Numbered from the stretch's first letter, positions 7,713 to 17,011 are shown. The stretch is DNA of 62,128 nt from Paenibacillus oryzae (GCF_001675045.1 NZ_LYPA01000059.1:692-62819), one strand, 5' to 3'. Notes: generated by a model not told the origin, from the sequence alone. Translations and numbers: made by a program.

Positions 7713-7766
7713 ATGAACCGGTATATGTATGCGTTAATAAAATCCTATAGCCATCATCACAGTTAG
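7713..7766 (+). CDS. hisL: His leader peptide
   Basis: A 17-codon reading frame, MNRYMYALIKSYSHHHS, behind a very strong ribosome binding site (GAGGAGGA at 7697-7704). Three consecutive His codons (CAT CAT CAC, 7752-7760) lie four codons before the end. It is followed by alternately pairing segments, an intrinsic terminator and a histidinol-dehydrogenase-like gene. This is the layout of a histidine attenuator leader. It is not part of the downstream reading frame. Three Tyr codons are also present. Confidence 0.82.
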   Translation: MNRYMYALIKSYSHHHS

Positions 7767-7776
7767 GCGTTTGTAA

Positions 7777-7880
7777 TACGGAATGTTTTCCGTAGGTACA
7801 AGCGCTTATTGGCGTTTTACCTGCGGACTTGAAGCATAAGAGTCATGCAGGTATTTTTTATCCTGTATGGCTCTTTTTTG
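7777..7880 (+). promoter_or_regulatory. Histidine attenuator (alternating RNA segments)
   Basis: Five segments can pair in two exclusive ways. A (7777-7783, TACGGAA) pairs with B (7788-7794, TTCCGTA). B extended (7789-7798) pairs with C (7818-7827). C (7817-7829) pairs with D (TACCTGC with GCAGGTA at 7847-7853, plus GACT with AGTC at 7841-7844). D (7839-7851) pairs with E (7862-7874) as the terminator. A ribosome reaching the leader stop would cover A, freeing B:C and D:E (termination). A ribosome stalled on the His codons leaves A:B and therefore C:D (read-through). Confidence 0.75.
7839..7880 (+). terminator. Intrinsic terminator of the attenuator
   Basis: A 13-bp stem (7839-7851 with 7862-7874, two G-U pairs in RNA) with a 10-base loop is followed by TTTTTTG. 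It stands between the leader peptide and the hisD-like gene and ends 39 bases before that gene's start. Confidence 0.85.
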
Positions 7881-7918
7881 TTTTTCACAGAACTAATACA
7901 ATTTGGGAGGTTAAAGGG

Positions 7919-9232
7919 ATGAAAAATCTTAGTATTATTTTCAAGGCCCCAGAACAAAAGGAAATGCTCGAGGATCGCTTCAAAACACATAAAACGCTTT
8001 TTGACAGAGCTGTGCTTAATGGAGTTTTAGCCATTTTTGATGAAGTGGCCAGCCGTGGGGATGAAGGAATAAGAAGTCTGACAAGGAAGCATGATGAAGT
8101 TGATTTGGATGAGCTGGTTCTTTCCAATGATTATATTGAAGACTGCGTAGTCTCGTTGTCGCCAACATTGCGCTCAGCTATGGAACAAGCCATTGCCAAT
8201 GTGCGAGATGCTAATTTAGCTATTCTGCCGGAATCGTGGGAAAAGCAAATCAGACCTGGAACGATAATCGGCGAAAAGGTCGTTCCATTGGACTCGGTAG
8301 GGATATGGATACCGGCAAGGAAAGGGCCGTTAATTTCGACAGCAATCATGCTGGTTGTGGCGGCAAAAACGGCAGGCGTTAAAAAAATCGTCGTCGGGAT
8401 GCCTCCGTTAAAAAATGGGCTTGGCGATCCGGGGACAGTAGCGGCGGCAAAGCTGGCGGGAGCGGATTATTTTGTGATGGGCAACGGGGTGTCCGTTATT
8501 GCAGGCTTTGCACAAGGCACGGCTTCCATTCCTGAGGTTGACGGGATTTACGGGCCAGGGCCAGGAGGAATTGCGGCAGCCATGAGTGTAGCCATGACCT
8601 ATGGCAAAAAGAGCGTATTGGGCATCGGTCCAACCGAATGTGCCATTTTTGCAGATGAAACGGCCGATCCGTTAAAAATAGCTTATGACTTAATCAATGA
8701 AGGGGAGCATGGGCCCGATTCATCTTCTCTTCTGGTTACAACCTCTAAACAGCTTGCCGGCCAGGTAGAGGCTTTGCTTTGGACTTGCATAGACGAGATG
8801 GAGGATAAGCGGAAGCAATATCTGAACCATGTTTTTGGCGCAAACGGAAAGGGAGCCATCGTTGTTGCAGCAGACCTGGACGAAGCTATTGCTTTTATTA
8901 ATTGGTTTGCGCCGGAGCATTTAATGGTTGTATGCGATAAAGAAACGGAGGCTCTCGCGTTAAGCGGAGTAACCCATGCAGGTGAAATACTTGTTGGGGA
9001 ATTTACTCCGTTTTCTGCTGCTAATTATGGAATCGGGATTACCGCAGTGCTGCCAACTAACCATTTTGCAAGGGCTTTTTCGGGCGTGACGGCTAAAGAT
9101 ATGGTGAAATATTCAACAATCGGCAGGCTGAGCAAGGAGGCTTTGCAGGAAATATACCCGATTATTAAAGAGATGGGGAGCTACGAGCAATTGCCCGGCC
9201 ATGTAAAAGCGGCAGATATAAGGCTGGTATAA
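7919..9232 (+). CDS. hisD: Histidinol dehydrogenase family protein
   Basis: A 437-residue zinc-dependent alcohol/aldehyde dehydrogenase of the HisD family. HisD oxidises L-histidinol to histidine with two NAD+. The general-base pair is present (Glu333-His334 in FAPEHL). Relative to Escherichia coli HisD the zinc ligands are changed: Gln is Glu261 in NEGEHGPDSS, His264 is kept, Asp is Asn369 in SAANYG, and the C-terminal His428 is kept in LPGHV. The segment VGIWIPARKGP is also divergent from the usual VGLYVPGG. It could therefore be a HisD paralogue with another substrate, as HpsN is. The start at 7919 has GGGAGGTTAAAGGG upstream; an in-frame ATG at 7829 lies before the attenuator terminator and is rejected. 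The upstream His leader argues for a tie to histidine supply. Confidence 0.85.
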   Translation: MKNLSIIFKAPEQKEMLEDRFKTHKTLFDRAVLNGVLAIFDEVASRGDEGIRSLTRKHDEVDLDELVLSNDYIEDCVVSLSPTLRSAMEQAIANVRDANLAILPESWEKQIRPGTIIGEKVVPLDSVGIWIPARKGPLISTAIMLVVAAKTAGVKKIVVGMPPLKNGLGDPGTVAAAKLAGADYFVMGNGVSVIAGFAQGTASIPEVDGIYGPGPGGIAAAMSVAMTYGKKSVLGIGPTECAIFADETADPLKIAYDLINEGEHGPDSSSLLVTTSKQLAGQVEALLWTCIDEMEDKRKQYLNHVFGANGKGAIVVAADLDEAIAFINWFAPEHLMVVCDKETEALALSGVTHAGEILVGEFTPFSAANYGIGITAVLPTNHFARAFSGVTAKDMVKYSTIGRLSKEALQEIYPIIKEMGSYEQLPGHVKAADIRLV

Positions 9233-9302
9233 GTTTTATCGGGAAGCCAGATGGAAAGGGATTTATGCTATGATGACGATACTATGAGCGTGAAGGTGCG
9301 GG

Positions 9303-10931
9303 GTGACAGCTTTGTACGAAGAAAAAGCATCTGGAGAGCAGGTTATGTTTCGTTGGCATAGCTATCAAAAGCTGGATGATTATATAGATTATGCGGTTGA
9401 CCGTGTTGGACTTGAAGAGAATTCGTTGTTCTATATTACGGGCGGACAAGCGGTCTGGCAACTGAATGACCAGGAGGTTTTATTGCGGCCAGGCATGGTG
9501 GTCGGAATACCGGCATGGACATGGCTTGAACCGGATCGCACACAGACGTATGGGCTGGAAGGCTGGGTTATACAATTTCGTTATTTTGAGCTGCAGGCGA
9601 ATAGGCTGGACAGCCAACTGGCCCAAAGCCGCTGGCAGCCGCCGTTCAATCGCGAGTTCCTTACAGGAACAATTGACGGGCGCCATATAAAAGATCAATT
9701 GCAGGCGCTCCGTATGCTCGGTGATGACGCTAATGTAGAGAAAGAGGTGCGTCATCATCACATTCTGTATACGATCCTTGATGTATTGTACAAGCCTGTT
9801 GAATGGGACACTCAGACGACGGAAAAAGCGATAGTGCGATCCATTAAATACCTGGAGCAAAATTACTATAAGCCAATGACACGGAAGGAACTCGCGAAGG
9901 TGGCGGGCCTTAGTCCATGGCATTTTTCACGCAAGTTTAAAGAGCTAACGGATTATGCTCCTCTCGAATATTTGAATCGGTATCGCATTTATCGCGCAAA
10001 AGAGCGGCTGATTCAACATGAAGGTCATATGCATGATATAGCCAAACAAGTGGGGTTTGAGGACTCCGCATACTTTAGCCGCAGATTTAAACAGATGGAG
10101 GGAGTTTCTCCCAAACAATATGTTACCGTTGCCGCTCATCGGCAAATATGCGCGCTGGCTCCGTTATATGTTGAAATATTGTTAATGCTAGGTATTGTTC
10201 CGAGCTCTGTTGTAACGGTTCCGATGCTGCTCCCGCCGCATCAGCGTTCTTTATTAGAGGAATATCGCGTACAAATGATTCCGACCTCGCAGTTTGCTCT
10301 TGATCTGGATGCTATTGCTGAAGCCAAACCTCAGCTTATAGTAGGTCAAACGCTTCACGGGGAAGCCAGGAGAGCTCTGATGTCGATATCTCCTATGCTA
10401 TCCGGCTTGTCGCGCGACTTGCTGCCGGCTATTGCGCAATTGGCGGCAATGTTCAAAAAAGAGAGTGAGGCCGCAAAAATATATCGTTATTTGCAGGAAG
10501 CGGACGCTCAGGCGCGTGAAAAATTAAAGCCGATTATTCAAAATCGCCGCACGGTTATGGTCTTGCGAATTGAATTCGGCGGTTACCGGTATCTTGGCGC
10601 GCATTCGCTTGGCCTCTCGCGTATGCTTTATCGGGAATTGGGCTTAACGATTCCCGCGTTATTAAATCGGGGGCAATATTGGTTTAATCCATTAGACATA
10701 GAGATGTTGCCCGCCATTGATCCTGATTATATTATTTTGGAAGATCGGGTGATGGAGGGGAACGATACGGCCTTAATGAGGGAGTCGCTTATGAATCATC
10801 CCTGCTGGAGCCAGCTTCCCGCGGTTAGAAACAATCGTGTTTGTCGGATTGATACAAGCTTGTGGATTGGCTGCGGGCCATACGGTTATCCGCTTGTTAT
10901 GGAACAAATTGTAGCGGCATTAAGTAAATGA
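9303..10931 (+). CDS. AraC regulator fused to siderophore-binding domain (Btr-like)
   Basis: A 542-residue protein starting at GTG. Residues 1-160 are a cupin-like AraC sensor region, residues 180-275 a double helix-turn-helix AraC domain (SIKYLEQNYYKPMTRKELAK through DSAYFSRRFKQMEGVSPKQY), and residues 285-540 a TroA/FhuD-type siderophore-binding domain ending in WSQLPAVRNNRVCRIDTSLW. This architecture is that of Btr of Bacillus subtilis, which senses bacillibactin and activates feuABC. It stands directly before a siderophore-binding lipoprotein gene, its likely target. No signal peptide, so it senses the ferric siderophore in the cytoplasm. Confidence 0.92.
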   Translation: MTALYEEKASGEQVMFRWHSYQKLDDYIDYAVDRVGLEENSLFYITGGQAVWQLNDQEVLLRPGMVVGIPAWTWLEPDRTQTYGLEGWVIQFRYFELQANRLDSQLAQSRWQPPFNREFLTGTIDGRHIKDQLQALRMLGDDANVEKEVRHHHILYTILDVLYKPVEWDTQTTEKAIVRSIKYLEQNYYKPMTRKELAKVAGLSPWHFSRKFKELTDYAPLEYLNRYRIYRAKERLIQHEGHMHDIAKQVGFEDSAYFSRRFKQMEGVSPKQYVTVAAHRQICALAPLYVEILLMLGIVPSSVVTVPMLLPPHQRSLLEEYRVQMIPTSQFALDLDAIAEAKPQLIVGQTLHGEARRALMSISPMLSGLSRDLLPAIAQLAAMFKKESEAAKIYRYLQEADAQAREKLKPIIQNRRTVMVLRIEFGGYRYLGAHSLGLSRMLYRELGLTIPALLNRGQYWFNPLDIEMLPAIDPDYIILEDRVMEGNDTALMRESLMNHPCWSQLPAVRNNRVCRIDTSLWIGCGPYGYPLVMEQIVAALSK

Positions 10932-11007
10932 TGACAGCACAAATGTCCTGAAAATATAGCACTATCCCCTATAGAGAGCGAAACAAGAATTTGATACGAT
11001 TTATCAG

Positions 11008-11022
11008 TGAGAAACATTCTCA
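11008..11022. promoter_or_regulatory. Fur box
   Basis: TGAGAAACATTCTCA matches the classical 7-1-7 Fur box TGATAATNATTATCA at most positions and is symmetrical (TGAGAA-N3-TTCTCA). It lies 30 bases before the siderophore-binding lipoprotein gene, in line with iron repression. Confidence 0.7.
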
Positions 11023-11052
11023 AAAAGAGCCGACTTAAGGGGAGATTGAAGC

Positions 11053-12096
11053 ATGTCAAACAAATGGCTGCAACAGATGGGGTTATTTTTAGTATTAGCG
11101 CTTATGGTTGTTTTGGCAGCCTGTTCAGCAAATGCGACAAATGAGGAATCCAATCAGCAATTGCCTGGAGAAAATGTGGAGGACAGCTCCAACATAGAGG
11201 GGAATCAGGAAAATACGAACGCTCAGACACGTACGTATACAGACATGTTTGGAGAAGTAACAATTCCGCAGGAGCCTGAAAAGCTGCTGGTTATTGGGAC
11301 CCGTTATACCGAATATTTGATTTCCATGGGGATAAAGCCTGCAATGGTAGCTGGTGTGGCGAGCGTAGAGCCGGAGTATCGAATGGATTATTTTAAAACG
11401 AATGGGATAGAGTTTATTGACTACCCGCAGTATGAAGAAAATTTTGAACTGCTTCTATCGCTTGCTCCCGATATGATTCTGACGATGGGCGCCGGTATGG
11501 AGGAAAATGTCTATGAGCAAATATCAAAGGTTGCTCCGACTGTTGCTATTAATTCCGGTCCCTCGATGGAAGAAGCGATGCCGGTATTAGCGCAATTATT
11601 TGATAAACAGGCCGAATACGAGGTCGTAAAGGCCGCATTTGACAGCAAGGCGGAAGAGGCCAAAAGTGCTCTGGATAAAGCGATTGGAGATAGCACCGTG
11701 CTGGTATTGCGGGCGGAACCAAACAATTATCGCGTATTGGGTCAAGTGGCCAAAATGGGAAGCAGCGTGCTGTTCTATCATCAGCTAGGCTTGACCATTC
11801 CTGATAAATTGGCGAAGGAAGAGGCATGGTTTACTCCTATATCGTTGGAGATTTTACCAGAGCTTAATCCGGATTATATCTTTATTGAAAATCGGCTGGC
11901 TGCCGAGTTTAATGGAGATGAAGCAACCAAGGAATTAATGGACTCCAGTATATGGAAAAATTTAAAGGCTGTTCAGGCGGAGCATGTATTTCCGTTGGAC
12001 ACACGTGACTTTGTCGGCGGAGAAGGCCCGGTCGGATACGCCAAGTTGATTGATTATATTCTAAGCTGTCTCATTCCAGAGGAATCGAAGTTGTAA
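11053..12096 (+). CDS. Iron-siderophore ABC transporter substrate-binding lipoprotein
   Basis: A 347-residue FeuA/FhuD-like binding protein. The signal peptide ends in the lipobox VLAACS (Cys about residue 25), followed by an acidic Asn/Gln-rich linker and the TroA-type fold starting at TRTYTDMFGEVTIPQEPEKLLVIG. AAGGGGAG supports the start. It captures a ferric siderophore at the outer face of the membrane. No permease or ATPase gene adjoins it, so those subunits must be elsewhere. Its C-terminal half resembles the binding domain of the AraC protein upstream (for example WFTPISLEILPELNPDYIFIE), so both may bind the same ligand. A Fur box precedes it. Confidence 0.92.
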   Translation: MSNKWLQQMGLFLVLALMVVLAACSANATNEESNQQLPGENVEDSSNIEGNQENTNAQTRTYTDMFGEVTIPQEPEKLLVIGTRYTEYLISMGIKPAMVAGVASVEPEYRMDYFKTNGIEFIDYPQYEENFELLLSLAPDMILTMGAGMEENVYEQISKVAPTVAINSGPSMEEAMPVLAQLFDKQAEYEVVKAAFDSKAEEAKSALDKAIGDSTVLVLRAEPNNYRVLGQVAKMGSSVLFYHQLGLTIPDKLAKEEAWFTPISLEILPELNPDYIFIENRLAAEFNGDEATKELMDSSIWKNLKAVQAEHVFPLDTRDFVGGEGPVGYAKLIDYILSCLIPEESKL

Positions 12097-12171
12097 GTAA
12101 ATTTCTATTTACTACTATAGATTAATGATATATTCTGGATAAAATTACGAGAATACTTAGGAGGCCACATC

Positions 12172-15100
12172 ATGGCGCTGAAAAAGATGACCGCATCATT
12201 GCTTGTGCTTTTGCTTTTTATGACATCGTTTGGCGGTATTCTGGCAAGTGCAGCTTCACCAACGACTACGGGGCTTAACTTGCCCTTGGTCAAAACGTAT
12301 AAAGCCGGAGAAGTGCTTAACTTTACTGTGGTCTTTTCTGAAAATGTGAACGTGACGGGCGGAACGCCCAGCCTAAACCTTGATATTGGCGGGATGATGA
12401 GGGAAGCAGCTTATGTTTATGTGTCTGGCCCGTCGAAGTATTTGCAATTTTCTTACACGGTTCAACCGGGCGATAATGATGCGGACGGCATTCAAGTAGC
12501 AGGCCCCATTCAGTTAAATGGCGCGTCCATAACGAATAGTACAACAGCGGAGGATGCTGATCTAGGCAACGGCTATGGTCCAGGCGGCGCCACGGTGCTT
12601 GATACCAGCATAAAAATAGATACCGTTATTCCGAGTATCGTTTCCGTCAGTTATCCTCCTGATAAAACGTATACGGCGGGCGAATCGCTTTTATTCACTG
12701 TCGAATTTTCTGAAAATATCATCGTCAACACCAGGTATGGCAAGCCATATCTCAGTCTCAATATCGGCGGAACGGAAGTACGCGCAGAAGCGGCAGTTTA
12801 TGCGTCTATCGGGGCGAATCAGATTGGCTTTCAATATACGGTCGAAGCCGGGCTTGAAGACCTCGACGGGATTACTATCGACAATGAAGTAAAGATGTAC
12901 GGAGGCGTCATTGAAGATGCCGCACATAATTTGATCAACCTCGTATTTCCGAATGGAACGGCTACCCATCTTTCCGGCGTACAAATAAGCGCTGGTGGAG
13001 ATGCGTTCGTAACGGAGATCCCTGCTGACGGCTATTATAAAGAAGGCGATGTTTTGAATTTCGCATTCCTGTATCCAGCGGACGTGACCGTAACTGAAGA
13101 ACCATATCTCCCTTTGTTCTTCGGGACAACAGAAACACCGACAGAACACCAGGCAAAGGTTGCGGAAGTAACCGGGAACAAGGTTGTCTTCCAGTATATT
13201 GTTCAAAGCGGGAATGAAGCTTTGAACGGTATAAGAGTCGGCAACGCCATTCAATTAAACGGCGGAAGCATCAACGACTCCAACGGGCTGACGCCAATGC
13301 CAACCATCGTTCACAAGCTTGCGCTTGCTGATGTGCGGGTTGATGCCGTCCTCCCTAAAGTACAGCATTTCTATAAAAATCCGATCAATCAGAATTACGT
13401 TACAGGAGAAAGTCTCGAGTACAGAGCTCGCTTCACGGAGCCCGTAAAGGTTAGCGGCGCTCCAAGCTTGTCGTTAATGTCTGGCGGCCGCTCCGTAGCT
13501 CAGGCTGTGTATGTGCCTGATGTTCCGGGCCTGGAGCCAACCGATCTCGTATTCCGTTACACCGTTCAAGATACGGATAAGGATGTCATCATTGACGCAG
13601 TAGGACAGCTTGACAGCACAAATGGATCAATTGTTGATTACGGAGGCAATGCCAGCGAGGCGAACGTTACCTATACCCAGTTTGTCCAAGTGTTGCTAAA
13701 TGCTGCAACTCCAACGATCACATTGGTCGAGATGCCTGCGGCAAAAACGTATGATGAGGGAGATGAATTACTCTTTAAGGTTCATTTCTCCGAAGTGGTG
13801 CGGGCGCGTATAAGTCCTGCCATTTTGCCGGTTATGATCGGAAGCAACACGGTAGATGCCATTTATGCCGGAGGTACGCGCACTAAAATCCTGACATTTA
13901 AATATGTAGTAAAGGCTTCTGACCTGGGTGCCAATGCCATTACGATAGGAAGCGCCTTGCTTCCCAACGGAGGCTCCTTAATTGGTAAAGATGGGGACGG
14001 CCTGCAAGCCGATCTGACCCTTAACAACGTGGGAAGCACGTCCGGCATCATTATCGGGCAAGCCGCACCGCAAGCACTTAATGTCAGCATTACGGGAACA
14101 GCTCAGGTTGGCTCAGCCTTAACCGGAAGCTACACCTATTACGATGTGAACTCGGATGAGGAAGGCCTGAGTCTATTTAAGTGGTACCGGTCCGATGATG
14201 CGCTTGGAGCGGGCAAGACGGCCATCCCGGAAGCGACATCGACTGCCTATACCTTGCAGGCGGCTGATTTTGGAAAATACATGAGCTTCGAGGTCACGCC
14301 GATCGCGAAGACAGGAGCAACTACGGGGGCGGCAGCGGAAAGTGCATTAACAGCGGCCGTGACCCAAGTAAACGTCCCGTCACAACCGATTTTTTCAAAT
14401 CCAATCTTCACTACAACAAGCGTGGATGTGCTTGTTAATGGTAAAGCGGAGAGCGCGGGGACAGCAACAACATCTACAGTTAATGGGCAAACCGTACTTA
14501 CAGTAACGATCGACCAGAAAAAGCTGGAGGACAAGCTCTCCGCGGAAGGCTCGGGCGCAACTGTCATCATTCCGGTGAAAGCCGATTACGATATCGTCGT
14601 AGGCGAGCTGAACGGGCAAATGATTCAAAACATGGAAAATAGGCAAGCGGTTCTGGAAGTGAGAACGAATCTGGCGGCGTACACGATACCCGCACAACAA
14701 ATCAACATCGGTTCTATCTCCGACCAGATTGGTACGTCGATTGCCCTGAAGGATATAAAGGTGCAGATTGAAATTGCCGAACCGGCTGCGGACGAGATAA
14801 AAGTAGTGCAAAATGCAGCGGATAAGGGCAGCTTTACCATTGTAGCTCCGCCGATTGAATTTAGGGTTAAAGCGATATACGAAGGAAAAACGATTATTGT
14901 ATCGAAGTTCAACGTTTATGTTGAACGAACAATTGCAATTCCGAGCGAAATTGATCCCAAGAAGATCACAACAGGCGTTGTTGCCGAAGCGGACGGCTCC
15001 GTTCGTCATGTGCCTACCAAAATTGTTGAAATTGATGGGAAAAATTACGCAAAAGTAAATAGCTTGACCAATAGTCCATACCTGATCATATGGCATCCAA

Positions 15101-15666
15101 TAGAGTTCAGCGATGCTGCCAACCATTGGGCTAAAGAAGCTGTCAATGATATGGGCTCGCGAATGGTTATCGACGGCAAAGGGGACGGTTCATTCCATCC
15201 AGAGTCGGATATCACTCGCGCTGAATTTGTATCTATTCTTGTTCGCGGATTGGGGCTAAAGCCGGAAAACGAAGCTGCTCCTTTCACGGACGTAAAAGCT
15301 TCTGACTGGTATAACGGCGCAATTAATACCGCGTATTCGTATCATTTGATCAACGGCTTCAAGGATGGCAGCTTCCGTCCGAATGCCGGGATTACCCGCG
15401 AAGAAGCCATGGTCATTATCGCTAAAGCGATGAAGATCACTGGATTAAACGCGAATCCTGAAGGTCAATCTATCGACAAGATATTAAGTCCGTATACAGA
15501 TGCGGCTAAAGCATCCACTTGGGCGCAGAGCGGCATTGCTGACAGTATACAAACTGGCATCGTAACGGGGAAAGACGGAACAATTCTCGCTCCGAAAGAC
15601 TATATAACGAGAGCCGAGGTAGCTGTGATCGTTAAGCGGCTACTGCAAAAATCAGATTTGATTTAG
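12172..15666 (+). CDS. S-layer homology domain surface protein
   Basis: A 1164-residue exported protein. Residues 1-28 are a signal peptide (KKMTASLLVLLLFMTSFGGILASA). About five repeats of roughly 110 residues follow, each with KTYTAGE(S/V)L.F.V.FSENV and a later YTV..GD.D..G sequence, like surface beta-sandwich repeats. Around residues 635-710 there is an Ig-like domain (VGSALTGSYTYYDVNSDEEG). Residues 990-1160 hold three SLH domains (FSDAANHWAKEAVNDMGS, FTDVKASDWYNGAINTAYS, YTDAAKASTWAQSGIADSI) for binding pyruvylated secondary cell-wall polymer. AGGAGGCC gives the start and a terminator follows, so it is monocistronic. Ligand or enzymatic role is not evident. Confidence 0.92.
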   Translation: MALKKMTASLLVLLLFMTSFGGILASAASPTTTGLNLPLVKTYKAGEVLNFTVVFSENVNVTGGTPSLNLDIGGMMREAAYVYVSGPSKYLQFSYTVQPGDNDADGIQVAGPIQLNGASITNSTTAEDADLGNGYGPGGATVLDTSIKIDTVIPSIVSVSYPPDKTYTAGESLLFTVEFSENIIVNTRYGKPYLSLNIGGTEVRAEAAVYASIGANQIGFQYTVEAGLEDLDGITIDNEVKMYGGVIEDAAHNLINLVFPNGTATHLSGVQISAGGDAFVTEIPADGYYKEGDVLNFAFLYPADVTVTEEPYLPLFFGTTETPTEHQAKVAEVTGNKVVFQYIVQSGNEALNGIRVGNAIQLNGGSINDSNGLTPMPTIVHKLALADVRVDAVLPKVQHFYKNPINQNYVTGESLEYRARFTEPVKVSGAPSLSLMSGGRSVAQAVYVPDVPGLEPTDLVFRYTVQDTDKDVIIDAVGQLDSTNGSIVDYGGNASEANVTYTQFVQVLLNAATPTITLVEMPAAKTYDEGDELLFKVHFSEVVRARISPAILPVMIGSNTVDAIYAGGTRTKILTFKYVVKASDLGANAITIGSALLPNGGSLIGKDGDGLQADLTLNNVGSTSGIIIGQAAPQALNVSITGTAQVGSALTGSYTYYDVNSDEEGLSLFKWYRSDDALGAGKTAIPEATSTAYTLQAADFGKYMSFEVTPIAKTGATTGAAAESALTAAVTQVNVPSQPIFSNPIFTTTSVDVLVNGKAESAGTATTSTVNGQTVLTVTIDQKKLEDKLSAEGSGATVIIPVKADYDIVVGELNGQMIQNMENRQAVLEVRTNLAAYTIPAQQINIGSISDQIGTSIALKDIKVQIEIAEPAADEIKVVQNAADKGSFTIVAPPIEFRVKAIYEGKTIIVSKFNVYVERTIAIPSEIDPKKITTGVVAEADGSVRHVPTKIVEIDGKNYAKVNSLTNSPYLIIWHPIEFSDAANHWAKEAVNDMGSRMVIDGKGDGSFHPESDITRAEFVSILVRGLGLKPENEAAPFTDVKASDWYNGAINTAYSYHLINGFKDGSFRPNAGITREEAMVIIAKAMKITGLNANPEGQSIDKILSPYTDAAKASTWAQSGIADSIQTGIVTGKDGTILAPKDYITRAEVAVIVKRLLQKSDLI

Positions 15667-15693
15667 CGCATTCATTATACGGTGATAATCAAT

Positions 15694-15736
15694 GGCCTTG
15701 TCTCTTCTTTTCTCGAAGGGACAGGGCGATTTTTTA
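15694..15736 (+). terminator. Intrinsic terminator after SLH protein gene
   Basis: A 12-bp stem CCTTGTCTCTTC/GAAGGGACAGGG (with G-U pairs) is followed by CGATTTTTT. Confidence 0.85.
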
Positions 15737-15887
15737 TTGGGTTGGAAGAGGGCTGTTCGAGCTGATTTTAATGGCAGATCAAATGCACTTGAGTATGCTG
15801 CTTTCAGGCTTATGATATACTCTATAATGTGATGATTAATTATTTTCGGAACAATGACGTGTTCTGATTCGCATAGAGGGGATTTCA

Positions 15888-16880
15888 ATGATGAAGGAAA
15901 ACTTTTGGCGTGATTTGCCAAAGCCGTTTTTTGTATTGGCGCCGATGGAGGATGTCACGGATGTTGTGTTTCGTCATGTCGTTAGTAAGGCCGGCCGGCC
16001 GGATGTGTTTTTCACCGAGTTTGTGAATACTGAAAGCTACTGTCACCCGGAGGGGCACATAAGCGTGCGCGGGCGCTTGACCTTTACTCCTGATGAACAG
16101 CCTATCGTGGCTCATATATGGGGAGACAAGCCGGAGTATTTTCGCGAGATGAGCATCGGCATGGCAAAGGAAGGCTTTAAGGGCATTGACATCAACATGG
16201 GTTGTCCGGTGCCGAATGTAGCGGAAAACGGAAAGGGAAGCGGGCTGATTTGCCGTCCCGCCATCGCTGCGGATATTATCCAGGCGGCCAAGGCCGGCGG
16301 ACTGCCTGTCAGTGTAAAAACAAGATTGGGTTTCACTCACGTAGAGGAATGGCGCAACTGGCTGACCCATATCCTGCAGCAGGATATCGTCAATTTGTCC
16401 ATTCATTTGCGGACGAGGGAGGAAATGAGCAAAGTAAATGCGCATTGGGAGCTCATTCCGGAGATCAAGAAGCTTCGTGATGAAATAGCGCCCCATACGT
16501 TGCTGACCATTAACGGCGATATCCCCGACCGTCAAACCGGCATCAAGCTTGCGGAGCAATATGGGATAGAAGGTATTATGATTGGACGCGGCATTTTCCA
16601 GAATCCGTTTGCCTTTGAGAAGGAAGCCAAGGAGCATAGCAGCGAGGAGCTGCTGGACCTGCTGCGCCTGCATCTGGAGCTCCACGATCACTATTCGGAG
16701 GAGGTACGGCGTTCGTTTAGCGCTCTAGCCCGTTTCTTTAAAATATATGTTCGCGGATTCCGAGGGGCAAGCGAGCTTCGTAACAGCCTGATGAGCCTCA
16801 AAACAACAGCAGAAGCGCATGTTTTGCTGGACGAGTTTCAGAGCAGCATGAATGACGGGGTAGAGGAAAACGACAAATAA
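15888..16880 (+). CDS. dus: tRNA-dihydrouridine synthase
   Basis: A 330-residue FMN enzyme that reduces uridine to dihydrouridine in tRNA D-loops using NADPH. It carries the N-terminal FMN-binding LAPMEDVTD, the catalytic Cys in [12 protein letters not shown] (about residue 106), KTRLGF and the glycine-rich phosphate-binding INGDIPD...GIMIGRG. The C-terminal helical domain follows from about residue 245. GAGGGG lies upstream. It is a single-gene unit closed by a terminator at 16931. Which D-loop position it modifies cannot be told from sequence. Confidence 0.93.
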   Translation: MMKENFWRDLPKPFFVLAPMEDVTDVVFRHVVSKAGRPDVFFTEFVNTESYCHPEGHISVRGRLTFTPDEQPIVAHIWGDKPEYFREMSIGMAKEGFKGIDINMGCPVPNVAENGKGSGLICRPAIAADIIQAAKAGGLPVSVKTRLGFTHVEEWRNWLTHILQQDIVNLSIHLRTREEMSKVNAHWELIPEIKKLRDEIAPHTLLTINGDIPDRQTGIKLAEQYGIEGIMIGRGIFQNPFAFEKEAKEHSSEELLDLLRLHLELHDHYSEEVRRSFSALARFFKIYVRGFRGASELRNSLMSLKTTAEAHVLLDEFQSSMNDGVEENDK

Positions 16881-16930
16881 GCTGAATGGCGTTAGTGGTA
16901 TGAATCAACAGCAAAAGTGAAAATAATGAC

Positions 16931-16958
16931 GAGAGGGGCGATGAGCCTCTCTTTTTTT
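16931..16958 (+). terminator. Intrinsic terminator after dus
   Basis: GAGAGG (16931-16936) pairs with CCTCTC (16946-16951), followed by seven T. Confidence 0.85.
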
Positions 16959-16973
16959 CATTGACAAAACGCC

Positions 16974-17011
16974 TTGAATGTATCATAGTGTACTTATACA
17001 ATAAGTACACT
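16974..17011 (+). promoter_or_regulatory. Promoter and operator of GntR-ABC operon
   Basis: TTGAAT (16974-16979) and TACAAT (16997-17002) are 17 bases apart. The -10 lies inside a palindrome with perfect 10-bp arms AGTGTACTTA/TAAGTACACT and a 5-base centre (16987-17011). This is the likely autoregulatory site of the YtrA-type GntR repressor that follows. Confidence 0.75.

Noticed and set aside
7580..7918. T-box riboswitch ahead of hisD
   Set aside because: No T-box sequence (AGGGTGGNACCGCG) or specifier stem is present; the His leader peptide explains the region.
7829..9232. Longer hisD frame starting at 7829
   Set aside because: It would begin ahead of the attenuator terminator stem and adds 30 untypical residues; the ATG at 7919 has a strong ribosome binding site.
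14395..15126. Long minus-strand frame opposite the SLH protein gene
   Set aside because: Its composition is that of an antisense shadow; the plus-strand gene has signal peptide, repeats and SLH domains.
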